From contig CASFJS010000008.1 of assembly GCA_949295085.1 (NCBI GenBank), positions 1 through 38,854 of the forward strand: a stretch of 38,854 nucleotides of DNA, written 5' to 3'. The stretch is from an uncultured Pseudomonadota bacterium. GTDB taxonomy: Bacteria; Pseudomonadota; Alphaproteobacteria; RF32; CAG-239. The notes under the pieces are model-generated. The model was not told the origin of the DNA and ran no database searches. It saw only the letters and a program-made list of their open reading frames with translations. Positions 7,246 to 14,996 of the stretch are shown in pieces. Numbering within the stretch: position 1 is the first letter of the stretch; the number at the start of each line of letters is the position of its first letter. A program made the position numbers and the translations under genes.

Positions 7246-7720
7246 GAAACATCTCTTTTATATAAGCAACAAAAGCATCGGCCACGATTTGATAGACAGC
7301 TTTTTTAAAGCTGACGATTCTTTTCGGCGCTTCGGCAATATCCACCCACTCAAAAGCCTTAAATTCAACTTCTTCCGGCCGGATATTGAAATTGATTTCG
7401 CTGTCTTCGCCGGTGAACTTAAATAAAAACCAGGTCTGTTCCTGTCCCTTGTATCGGCCGTGGTAGCGTTTTTGTGCGTTTGGCGGGAAATCATACCTCA
7501 GGGGAGTGGAAAGCTGCCTCAGCAAAACAACGGAAGTCAGCCCCGTTTCTTCATAAAGCTCTCGTTTGGCCGCCGCCGCCTTATCTTCATCCGGTTCAAC
7601 ACCGCCCTGTGGAAATTGCCAGCTCAGGCCGTCTTGATCGGCTCTGGCACACATCAAAACTTTTCCTTTGGGATTAACGACAACGATCCCCACATTTTGA
7701 CGATAGAAATCAGGCATCAT
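7238..7720 (-). CDS. rppH: RNA pyrophosphohydrolase, Nudix family
   Basis: RppH removes pyrophosphate from the 5' end of triphosphorylated mRNA and so starts 5'-dependent decay; related alphaproteobacterial enzymes also hydrolyse dinucleoside polyphosphates. It has 160 residues, the usual size. The N-terminus YRQNVGIVVVNPKG and the segment SWQFPQGGV match the RppH/IalA group. The Nudix box is complete: Gly39, Glu45, then Arg53-Glu54-Leu55-x-Glu57-Glu58-x-Gly60. Its ATG overlaps the stop of the deacetylase-like gene by 4 bp, and its own end overlaps the next gene by 8 bp, so the three are tightly coupled. Confidence 0.95.
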   Translation of the reverse strand: MMPDFYRQNVGIVVVNPKGKVLMCARADQDGLSWQFPQGGVEPDEDKAAAAKRELYEETGLTSVVLLRQLSTPLRYDFPPNAQKRYHGRYKGQEQTWFLFKFTGEDSEINFNIRPEEVEFKAFEWVDIAEAPKRIVSFKKAVYQIVADAFVAYIKEMFHG

Positions 7721-8892
7721 TCAACAACCAGATTAGACAAAGGAACCAGTGCAAAAGGTTTTGATATTTCTACCGTTTTGGCTTCTTCATAGGAAATCTG
7801 CGGTGAGAAAGTTTGTATCCAATCATAAACGGACATGATAGCCAGAGGCTTGGGATCGACAACAATCAAAACCTGCCCCTTGTCAAAGGCAATATTTTCG
7901 GCCGTCACCAACAGTTTTTCAATATCATCTTTAAGCATGTCTTTATCAATAACAATATCGGCCTTACGGCGGCTCAACCCCGGAACATCTGTTTGTGGCA
8001 AAAAAGTATCGGTTGTTGCGTCAACAATCAGCAATCCCCGATTTCTTATTTCACCGAGAAGACCATTCAAAACAGCCTGATTTTCGGCATCAGCCCGACC
8101 GTCCCGAATAATAACCCCGCCGATGGGAGCCGATTTATTCAAGGTTTTGCGGAGTCTTTCCATAACACTGTCCGCCGAAAGATTAAGATTAACGGACAGC
8201 GGTCCGGTGTCTTCTTTCAAAAAATCTTTTGATGCCAACAAAAGATCCATATAAGTTTCATGACCGGCGGTGCGTGCTGTTGTAATGGCCTCGGTCGGTT
8301 TTGGTGTATAAGGCGAGAAACTCATGGATACTTCCGAATTAAAAGCTTCGGCAACTTTATTAACGGCGTTATCGTCAAATCCGAGTCCGGCAATAACAAC
8401 CGTTACTTTTTTAAAATTCGGTTGAACCGTCACCGGGACACCGTACTCGCTCCAGGGCTTACGCCCGTCTTCCGATATTTTGGGTAACGTCAGCCCGTCC
8501 TCCGTTATTTCAACAAGGCTTTCATCCGGAATAATATAATCCAGCTGTTGTGTCGGTGTCTTTCCGGGAAGCGTCGAAAGATTGGGAACGCCCTTTAAAA
8601 TAGCCTCCAAAGAAAACTCTTTTATTTCCGTATCAGCCGCCGGAGGCGAATCCTCCGAAATATCGTCAACAAAATTATCCTCATGATGATTGGAGGCAAC
8701 AAGTTTATCCGGCAAAGTCAGTACAAACTTTGGGGCTTTATTATCTTGATCAAACATCAGCTGATCAATTTTTGACAAATAAACAGGCTCGCTTTTTTCT
8801 TCGGCAAACCAGTAACCGATTCCCAAGACAAAAGCAACAATAACAAGGACGGCAGTTATAAGCTTATCATATTTTTCCAACTTGTTGCGCAA
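7717..8892 (-). CDS. Divergent polysaccharide deacetylase family protein (YibQ/DUF610 type)
   Basis: A 391-residue protein with a short cytoplasmic N-terminus, one membrane helix (about 12-31) and a periplasmic C-terminal half of the divergent polysaccharide deacetylase family (PF04748). Recognisable family pieces are KVTVVIAGLGFDDNAV, SMSFSPYTPK, ETYMDLLL, the GGVIIRDGRA segment and a LLIVDATT strand. Residues 60-150 are low-complexity and acidic, probably a linker. Family members are thought to act on envelope polysaccharide, but the catalytic role is not firmly established. It sits 13 bp after ctpA and overlaps rppH by 4 bp, the arrangement often found in Alphaproteobacteria with envC and ctpA. 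Confidence 0.88.
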   Translation of the reverse strand: MRNKLEKYDKLITAVLVIVAFVLGIGYWFAEEKSEPVYLSKIDQLMFDQDNKAPKFVLTLPDKLVASNHHEDNFVDDISEDSPPAADTEIKEFSLEAILKGVPNLSTLPGKTPTQQLDYIIPDESLVEITEDGLTLPKISEDGRKPWSEYGVPVTVQPNFKKVTVVIAGLGFDDNAVNKVAEAFNSEVSMSFSPYTPKPTEAITTARTAGHETYMDLLLASKDFLKEDTGPLSVNLNLSADSVMERLRKTLNKSAPIGGVIIRDGRADAENQAVLNGLLGEIRNRGLLIVDATTDTFLPQTDVPGLSRRKADIVIDKDMLKDDIEKLLVTAENIAFDKGQVLIVVDPKPLAIMSVYDWIQTFSPQISYEEAKTVEISKPFALVPLSNLVVE

Positions 8893-8905
8893 TCAAAAAC
8901 CCCCT

Positions 8906-10192
8906 TTATTTGTCTGCCGTATAAACACTTAAGGCCTTAACCAGATCAACAGCGCGCGATAACTGATAATCTTTACGCCAATCGGTATCTTCTTTCTTAT
9001 CTTTTTTATTTTTATCGGTGTTTTCAACCGTCTCGTTTTCCAAAGCATTGGTATATTCGGCCTCGCTAAAACCATAATCATTGGTAAATTCTTCCACCTT
9101 GGCAAGGTGGACAACGATATCCGGCTCAATACCCGTAGCCTGAATAGAGCGCCCCGATGGCGTATAATATTTGGCGGTGGTCAGGCGCATGGCATTTTGT
9201 TGCCCCAAAGGAATAACCGTTTGCACGCTTCCTTTACCAAAAGATTTCTCGCCGATAATGACAGCCCTTTTGTGATCTTGCAAGGCTCCGGCCACAATCT
9301 CGGAAGCCGAAGCGGAACCGTTGTTGATAATCACGACAATCGGCAACCCGTTTGAGATATCTTTACCTTTGGCCGAATAGCGCAAGGTATCTTCTTCGTT
9401 ACGCGCCCGCGTCGAAACAATTTCGCCATGTTCCAAAAACAAGCTGGTCACCCCGACCGCCTGGTCCAAAAGCCCGCCCGGATTGTTGCGAACATCCAGC
9501 ACAATCCCCTTAAGAGGCTCTTTGCGATTTTTCTGTGCTTTTTCAAAAGCTTTGCTTACATCCTTATCAACATCCTCGGAAAAAGATCCGATACGAATAT
9601 AGAAGACATCATCGTCCTTAATATCTGTTTTAACCGATTGCGTCTTAATTTCTTCGCGTTTCATCGTAACGTCAAAAGGTTTTTCATTAATCCGGCGAAT
9701 AGTGAGTTTAACCTTGGTTCCGGGCTTGCCTCTCATTTTATCAACCGCCTCATCAAGGGTCATGCCGATAATGGTTTCCCCGTCAATATGAGTAATATAA
9801 TCTCCGGGTTTTAAGCCGGCCTTGAAAGCCGGAGTATCATCAATCGGCGATACAATTTTGACAACGCCCTGTTCCATGGTAATTTCAATACCCAGACCGC
9901 CGAATTTTCCGCTGGTTTGCTCGTTCATATATTTAAAATCTTTTTCATCAAGATAACTTGAGTGCGGATCAAGCGAAGTGAGCATACCGTTAATGGCCGC
10001 CTCAATTAATTGCTTGTCACTGACTTCCTCGACATAGGTTGCCTTGGCTCTTTCCATAACTTCGCCGAAAAGATTAAGAAGCTTATAAGAATCGGCCTCA
10101 TCATCTTTTGACACGGCAGCATCCTTGGCATGAACGGATTGTGCGGCAAAAACCAAAACCATAAAACCGGTGATAAAAAATTTTTTTAACAT
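8906..10192 (-). CDS. ctpA: C-terminal processing protease, S41 family with PDZ domain
   Basis: Periplasmic serine protease of 428 residues that trims or degrades envelope proteins. Order: signal peptide (1-22, ending SVHA), helical N-terminal part, PDZ domain about 98-170 (GGLGIEITMEQGVVKIVSP), S41 core, then a Lys/Asp-rich tail (385-410). The catalytic Ser is Ser295 in NGSASASE and the base is Lys320 in KSFGKGSVQT; their 25-residue gap matches Prc/CtpB. I chose ATG 10192 over 10282 and 10207 because it gives a proper signal peptide and has an AGGA site just upstream. It follows envC by 19 bp, a common pairing for control of cell-wall hydrolases. Confidence 0.95.
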   Translation of the reverse strand: MLKKFFITGFMVLVFAAQSVHAKDAAVSKDDEADSYKLLNLFGEVMERAKATYVEEVSDKQLIEAAINGMLTSLDPHSSYLDEKDFKYMNEQTSGKFGGLGIEITMEQGVVKIVSPIDDTPAFKAGLKPGDYITHIDGETIIGMTLDEAVDKMRGKPGTKVKLTIRRINEKPFDVTMKREEIKTQSVKTDIKDDDVFYIRIGSFSEDVDKDVSKAFEKAQKNRKEPLKGIVLDVRNNPGGLLDQAVGVTSLFLEHGEIVSTRARNEEDTLRYSAKGKDISNGLPIVVIINNGSASASEIVAGALQDHKRAVIIGEKSFGKGSVQTVIPLGQQNAMRLTTAKYYTPSGRSIQATGIEPDIVVHLAKVEEFTNDYGFSEAEYTNALENETVENTDKNKKDKKEDTDWRKDYQLSRAVDLVKALSVYTADK

Positions 10193-10211
10193 ATTTTTTC
10201 CTGTCATCTTT

Positions 10212-11435
10212 TTAAGTCTTAAACCAAGCCGCCGGATTAATTGGCTGATTGTTTTTGCGGATTTCCACATACAATTCGGCATTATCTTTCGGCATCAGAC
10301 CAATGGGTTCTCCGGCTAAAAGCAACTGCCCGGGCTCAACATTAACGCTGCCAAGGCCGGCCATTACCGACAAATAGCCGTCGCCGTGTTCAACAATAAT
10401 CATATTGCCGTAACCGCGAAAAGCGCCGGCAAAAGCAACCGTTCCGTCAAACGGTGAAATGACTTGTGCACCATTCCGGGTCGCGATGGTCAATCCCTTA
10501 GACGAAACGCCTTTTAGTTTTTGTTCGCCGTAGCGGGTAACAATCGTTCCCCTTGCCGGCAGGGGCAAATTACCCTTTGCCTTGGCAAAACCCGTTGCAA
10601 TATTTGTTATAGACGGTTGTTCGGATTTAATCAAGTCATGAGATTGTTTTTCCTCTAATTTTCTGCGTTCTTCTTGGCGCCGGCGTTCGGCTTCGCGGGC
10701 TTCTTGTTCTTTGCGTTGTTTTTCTAATTGGCTCAAAAGATCTCGCAGATCCTGAGCCTTAGAAGCCAGCTTTTCCATGTTTTTCTTGGCTTTTTCGCTT
10801 TTAACTTCAACACTGCTGCGTAAAAGGGTTTTGCGGTGTACCAGCCGGGTCATTCTGGCATGTTCGGCCTCAAGCAGCTTTTTTTGTTTTGAAATCTCGC
10901 GGATTTGTTTTTCTATTTTTTCTTTTTTGAGGGTAATATCTTGCAGTTTATGTCTTATATATTCGGCATTTTCTTCCAAATAAGGGACTGTTTCGCGCAA
11001 AATCATGGCGCTGCGGATAATATCAACGGGGCTCAGGGGCTGCACCAACAAAGATTCCGTCGGTTTCAAGGCCAGATTCTGCAAAGCGGCCAATATTTTG
11101 ATCAAATATTCGTCTTCTTGAGCAAAACCCTCTCGCGCTTTTTTAAGATCATTTTCCAAAAGCCCCAGTTGCCGCTCCATACGGGACAATCGATCCTCAT
11201 TATTTTGAATTTGTCGCGCGGCTTTAACCATTTCGCGACTGACGGCAGCCATTTCCACATTGATTTGAGCCGCCTGCGCTTGGAGTTTTTTGTGCTCCAT
11301 GCTCTGTTGAAAAACTTTTTCTTCAACCTTTTTGAGCTCATCTTTTGAAACCTCGGCAGTTGCGGCGGTATCAAGGCAAAAGACCATCAAAACCGCCGCC
11401 AGAACACTGTATTTAAAAACCGCCGCCAAGTTCAT
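10212..11435 (-). CDS. envC: EnvC-type murein hydrolase activator, degenerate M23 domain
   Basis: A 407-residue periplasmic protein with an N-terminal signal sequence (about 1-27), a long coiled coil (30-265, with heavy Arg/Glu/Gln repeats near 240-265) and a C-terminal LytM/M23 domain (about 290-405). Zinc-binding residues of active M23 peptidases are replaced: the HxGxD-type site reads SKGLT (312-316), the YAHL site MAGL (358-361), and the LHFEIR site LYVEIR (388-393). As for E. coli EnvC, this points to an activator of cell-division amidases rather than a hydrolase. It begins 3 bp after gpmI and precedes ctpA by 19 bp. Confidence 0.9.
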   Translation of the reverse strand: MNLAAVFKYSVLAAVLMVFCLDTAATAEVSKDELKKVEEKVFQQSMEHKKLQAQAAQINVEMAAVSREMVKAARQIQNNEDRLSRMERQLGLLENDLKKAREGFAQEDEYLIKILAALQNLALKPTESLLVQPLSPVDIIRSAMILRETVPYLEENAEYIRHKLQDITLKKEKIEKQIREISKQKKLLEAEHARMTRLVHRKTLLRSSVEVKSEKAKKNMEKLASKAQDLRDLLSQLEKQRKEQEAREAERRRQEERRKLEEKQSHDLIKSEQPSITNIATGFAKAKGNLPLPARGTIVTRYGEQKLKGVSSKGLTIATRNGAQVISPFDGTVAFAGAFRGYGNMIIVEHGDGYLSVMAGLGSVNVEPGQLLLAGEPIGLMPKDNAELYVEIRKNNQPINPAAWFKT

Positions 11436-11438
11436 AAA

Positions 11439-12971
11439 TTATCTCTTCAACAAAGATGTCCCCGTCATTTCTTCGGGCTGTTCAATTTCCAGAAGATCAA
11501 GCATTGTCGGTGCAATATCCGCCAGTTTTCCGTCTTTTAAACCGACAACGCCGCTTTTGTCATTGACCAAAACAGCTCGTACCTTGCCGACAGTGTGTGC
11601 GGTGTAAGGCTGGCCGGTTTTTTCATCAACCATTTTTTCGACATTACCGTGATCGGCGGTAACAATCAAAACGCCACCGACGTCTTTAATGGCTTTTTCG
11701 ACTTTACCCAGACATTCGTCCACAGCGGCAACGGCTTTAAGCGCCGCATCCATAATACCGGTATGGCCGACCATATCCCCGTTGGCAAAGTTGCAGATAA
11801 TCACATCAAAGCGCTTGTTCTCAATAGCATTGACCAACTGTTCGGTAACCTCATAAACGCTCATCTCCGGTTTCAAGTCATAGGTGGCAACTTTCGGGCT
11901 GGCAATTAAAATACGTTCTTCGCCCTTAAATTCGCGTTCCTCTCCGCCGTTAAAAAAGAACGTCACGTGGGCATATTTTTCGGTCTCGGCGATTCTGAGC
12001 TGAGTCAATCCGTGCTCGGCAACCACTTCACCCAAAATATTCGTTAGCTGCTCCGGCGGAAAGATCGTGTGCATAAAACGGTTATGATCAACCGAATATT
12101 CGGTCATGCCGACATGATAGGAAAAATTCACCGTTGCTTTGCGGGCAAATCCTTTAAATTCGGCATCAGCCAGAGCATAAAGGATCTCACGGGCGCGGTC
12201 GGCACGAAAATTGGCCATCAAAATGGCATCGCCGTCTTTCATTCCCTGATAATCACCGACAACCGCCGGCACCACGAACTCGTCGGTCACTTTATCGGCA
12301 TAAGAGGCCTTAATGGCCTCATCAGCCGTTTGGTAACGCCGGCCGTCGGCCAACAACATATTATTATAGGCTTTTTCGATTCTGTCCCAGCGCTTATCGC
12401 GATCCATCGCATAAAAACGCCCTTCGATTGTCGCGATTTTAACATTGTTCAAACCGGCAATGTCTCTTTCAAACTGTGCCAGATACTGAGCCGCCGATGA
12501 CGGCGGTGTATCGCGTCCGTCCAAAAAAGCGTGAACCCGCACCGCAACACCGTGGCCGCTGATAATCCTGGCCAAAGCCAGAATATGGCTTTGCATGGAA
12601 TGCACGCCGCCCGGCGACATCAGTCCCATCAAATGACAGGTTTTGCCGTTCTGTTTCAAGGTATCAATCATCTTAAGCAAGACCGGATTCTTAGCCAATG
12701 AGCCATCCGCAATGGCTTGATCAATTTTCGGCAAATCCTGCATCACCACGCGTCCGGCGCCGAGATTGGTATGCCCCACTTCCGAATTACCCATCTGGCC
12801 ATCCGGCAGCCCGACCGCCAGACCGGATGTTTCGACAAAGCCGTGCGGGCATTCTTTAAGCAAACGGTGCCAGTTCGGCGTATGACCGTTTTCAATAGCA
12901 TTATCCGGAGTGGTTTTTTCGCGATACCCCCAACCGTCCAAAATCAAAAGCATAACGGGTTTTTGTCTCAT
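11439..12971 (-). CDS. gpmI: 2,3-bisphosphoglycerate-independent phosphoglycerate mutase
   Basis: Manganese-dependent glycolytic enzyme that interconverts 3- and 2-phosphoglycerate through a phosphoserine intermediate. The 510-residue length is typical. The start MLLILDGWGY contains metal-binding Asp12. The phosphorylated Ser is Ser63 in GQMGNSEVGHTNLGAGR. HAFLDGRDTPP marks the transferase insert, and NFANGDMVGHTG and TADHGNVEKM supply C-terminal metal ligands. The ATG has a good AAGGA site 6 bp upstream. It leads the block gpmI, envC, ctpA, deacetylase-like gene, rppH, unknown gene, in which gaps are 19 bp or less or the genes overlap. Confidence 0.97.
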   Translation of the reverse strand: MRQKPVMLLILDGWGYREKTTPDNAIENGHTPNWHRLLKECPHGFVETSGLAVGLPDGQMGNSEVGHTNLGAGRVVMQDLPKIDQAIADGSLAKNPVLLKMIDTLKQNGKTCHLMGLMSPGGVHSMQSHILALARIISGHGVAVRVHAFLDGRDTPPSSAAQYLAQFERDIAGLNNVKIATIEGRFYAMDRDKRWDRIEKAYNNMLLADGRRYQTADEAIKASYADKVTDEFVVPAVVGDYQGMKDGDAILMANFRADRAREILYALADAEFKGFARKATVNFSYHVGMTEYSVDHNRFMHTIFPPEQLTNILGEVVAEHGLTQLRIAETEKYAHVTFFFNGGEEREFKGEERILIASPKVATYDLKPEMSVYEVTEQLVNAIENKRFDVIICNFANGDMVGHTGIMDAALKAVAAVDECLGKVEKAIKDVGGVLIVTADHGNVEKMVDEKTGQPYTAHTVGKVRAVLVNDKSGVVGLKDGKLADIAPTMLDLLEIEQPEEMTGTSLLKR

Positions 12972-13014
12972 CTTTTTTCCTTTTGTTTCCTGTTATTTTA
13001 CAAAACTTCTTGCC

Positions 13015-13043
13015 ATTATATATAATATTTTACAAACGAAAAG
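13015..13043 (-). promoter_or_regulatory. Promoter-like element before gpmI
   Basis: A perfect TATAAT is present on the minus strand (13020-13015) in a very AT-rich 89-bp gap between the penicillin-binding protein gene and gpmI. The matching -35 at 17 bp is poor (CTTTTC, 13043-13038). It suggests that the operon has its own start, but read-through from upstream is equally possible. Confidence 0.35.
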
Positions 13044-13060
13044 CACTATTTTTTAAGAAT

Positions 13061-14854
13061 TCAGCGCATAATTTTCTGCCATATTTTTGCCGGCAGACCG
13101 GAACCGTAAACATATTTCATTGGTGAGTAATCATCATTACCGAGCCATACCGCGCAAATAAGCTCATCATCAAACCCCACAAACCAGGCATCGCGGTGGT
13201 CTTGCGACGTCCCGGTTTTGCCGAAAGCTTCCCGGCCGATGTTGGCATAGCGCCCGGTGCCGGTTTTCATCACTTCGCGCAGCAATTTTTTCATTAATAT
13301 CGTATTTTCCTCACTAAAAATCCGTGTTGGTTCGGTATCACTGCGTTGGTAAAGTTGAAAACCGTCGTTACTGTAAATTTCTTCAACCGTGTGTGGCCAA
13401 ACCGCCAACCCGCCGTTGGCAATTGTCGCATAAGCCGCCGCCATATCAATCACCTTAACCCCCGACGAACCGAGCGCCAGGGACAAATCGTTTTCCAGGG
13501 GCGTGGTAATCCCCATTTTTTTAGCATTGCGGATAATAGCGCCCGTACCGATTTTGCGCGCCAGATTAATCGTTGCCAGATTAAGCGATTTGGCAAAAGC
13601 ATAACGCAGGGTTACGGGGCCGTAAATTTTGCGGTCATCATTTTCCGGCCTCCAGCCGCCGATATTAACCGGCTTGTCTTCAATCATATCTTCCGGCAAC
13701 ATCCCCTGCACAATCGCCGTCATATACACAAACAGCTTAAACGCCGACCCCGGCTGGCGCACGGCCTGAGTCGCCCGGTTAAACTGGCTTTGCCCGTAGT
13801 TGACTCCGCCGACCATTGCTTTTATGGCGCCTTTTTTATCCATAATTACCACGGCTCCCTGGCTGACATGATGTTTTTCGGCCATGTCGACAAGAGTTTC
13901 TTGTAAGATACGCGAGGCTTTTTCCTGCAATTCCTGATCAAGGGTTGTCAGGGCATAAATATCTTTTTCCTGCTCGCCGATATAGGATTTAATCTCGTTA
14001 TAGGCATAGTCGGCAAAATAAGCGCCGTTTTTAACTTTGGCCGGTTTTTCCTTGCCCAGCGGCATTTTAAGGGCGCGCTCGTAATCTTTTTCCGACAACA
14101 GACCATTATCCCGCAAAATACCCAAAACCACCGCGGCTCTGTCTAAGGCGCGTTCTTTTGAGGCAATCGGGTTGTAACGCGACGGCGCTTTGAGCATTCC
14201 GGCCAAAATGGCGCTTTCCAAAACATTTAAATCACGCGAGGTTTTTTGAAAATATTTTTGTGCCGCCGCTTCGATTCCGTAAGCCCCGTTACCGAAGTAA
14301 ACGCGGTTGAGATAAAGGGTCAAAATCTGCTCTTTGCTGAATTTATATTCAAGCCAGAAAGCGAGCAGAAGCTCTTGAGCCTTACGGGTGATGGTTTTTT
14401 TGTTGGTCAAGAATAAATTTTTGGCAACCTGTTGGGTAATCGTGCTGCCGCCCTGCACAAAACGGCCGGCAAAAATATTGGTCAGCATCGCTCGGGTAAA
14501 AGAGATAATATCAAAACCAAAGTGATCGTAAAATCGCCGGTCTTCGGTATAAACGATGGCATCAATGGTGTATTGAGGCAGTTCTTCGGCGCGGACAATT
14601 TCCGAATAAACCGTGCCGAAACTTTGCACTTCGTTGCCGTTTTCGGCAACAATGGTGGTCGACGGCAGACGGGTGCGGTTAATGGCCTCATCCATATTCG
14701 GCAGCGTCAAAAGACAAAACAGCAGATAACCGGCCAGAACAACACCGCCGATTCCGCAAAGCTTAAAAAACAGCGCCGGCCGGCTGTTTTTTTTCTGCCG
14801 CCGCCGGGAATGCTGTTTGTGTTTGGTTACTTTTTTGGTCTTTTTTGCCGCCAT
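13061..14854 (-). CDS. Bifunctional class A penicillin-binding protein (PBP1 type)
   Basis: Inner-membrane peptidoglycan synthase of 597 residues that polymerises glycan strands and cross-links them. A basic cytoplasmic tail (1-26) is followed by a membrane helix (about 29-50). The GT51 domain shows the catalytic Glu104 in TEDRRFYDH and GGSTITQQVAKNLFL (135-149). The transpeptidase has SxxK at Ser370-Lys373 (RQPGSAFKLF), SLN at 423-425 and KTGT at 546-549. The protein is much shorter than E. coli PBP1a (about 850) and lacks an evident inserted OB-type region, so I give no mrcA symbol. The ATG has AAAGGA 8 bp upstream. It is divergent from polA and precedes gpmI on the same strand. Confidence 0.94.
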   Translation of the reverse strand: MAAKKTKKVTKHKQHSRRRQKKNSRPALFFKLCGIGGVVLAGYLLFCLLTLPNMDEAINRTRLPSTTIVAENGNEVQSFGTVYSEIVRAEELPQYTIDAIVYTEDRRFYDHFGFDIISFTRAMLTNIFAGRFVQGGSTITQQVAKNLFLTNKKTITRKAQELLLAFWLEYKFSKEQILTLYLNRVYFGNGAYGIEAAAQKYFQKTSRDLNVLESAILAGMLKAPSRYNPIASKERALDRAAVVLGILRDNGLLSEKDYERALKMPLGKEKPAKVKNGAYFADYAYNEIKSYIGEQEKDIYALTTLDQELQEKASRILQETLVDMAEKHHVSQGAVVIMDKKGAIKAMVGGVNYGQSQFNRATQAVRQPGSAFKLFVYMTAIVQGMLPEDMIEDKPVNIGGWRPENDDRKIYGPVTLRYAFAKSLNLATINLARKIGTGAIIRNAKKMGITTPLENDLSLALGSSGVKVIDMAAAYATIANGGLAVWPHTVEEIYSNDGFQLYQRSDTEPTRIFSEENTILMKKLLREVMKTGTGRYANIGREAFGKTGTSQDHRDAWFVGFDDELICAVWLGNDDYSPMKYVYGSGLPAKIWQKIMR

Positions 14855-14937
14855 GGTAAATTCCTTTGTCGATTCTTTTTTTTCTTATAGCACAAAGAGG
14901 TTAAATAAATTTTTAATGGGGTAACTTTGTTTTAAGC

Positions 14938-14966
14938 TTGGCGCCGCAGTAAATAAATCGTATATT
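14938..14966 (+). promoter_or_regulatory. Putative sigma70-type promoter of polA
   Basis: TTGGCG (14938-14943) and TATATT (14961-14966) are spaced by 17 bp. The predicted start near 14973 leaves a 24-base leader containing the AGAGG ribosome site. Confidence 0.5.
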
Positions 14967-14996
14967 GTAGATTGTAATTTTTAATCAGAGGCAGCA

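Noticed and set aside
10212..11435. EnvC active-site loss as a novel finding
   Set aside because: A degenerate LytM site is normal for EnvC activators.
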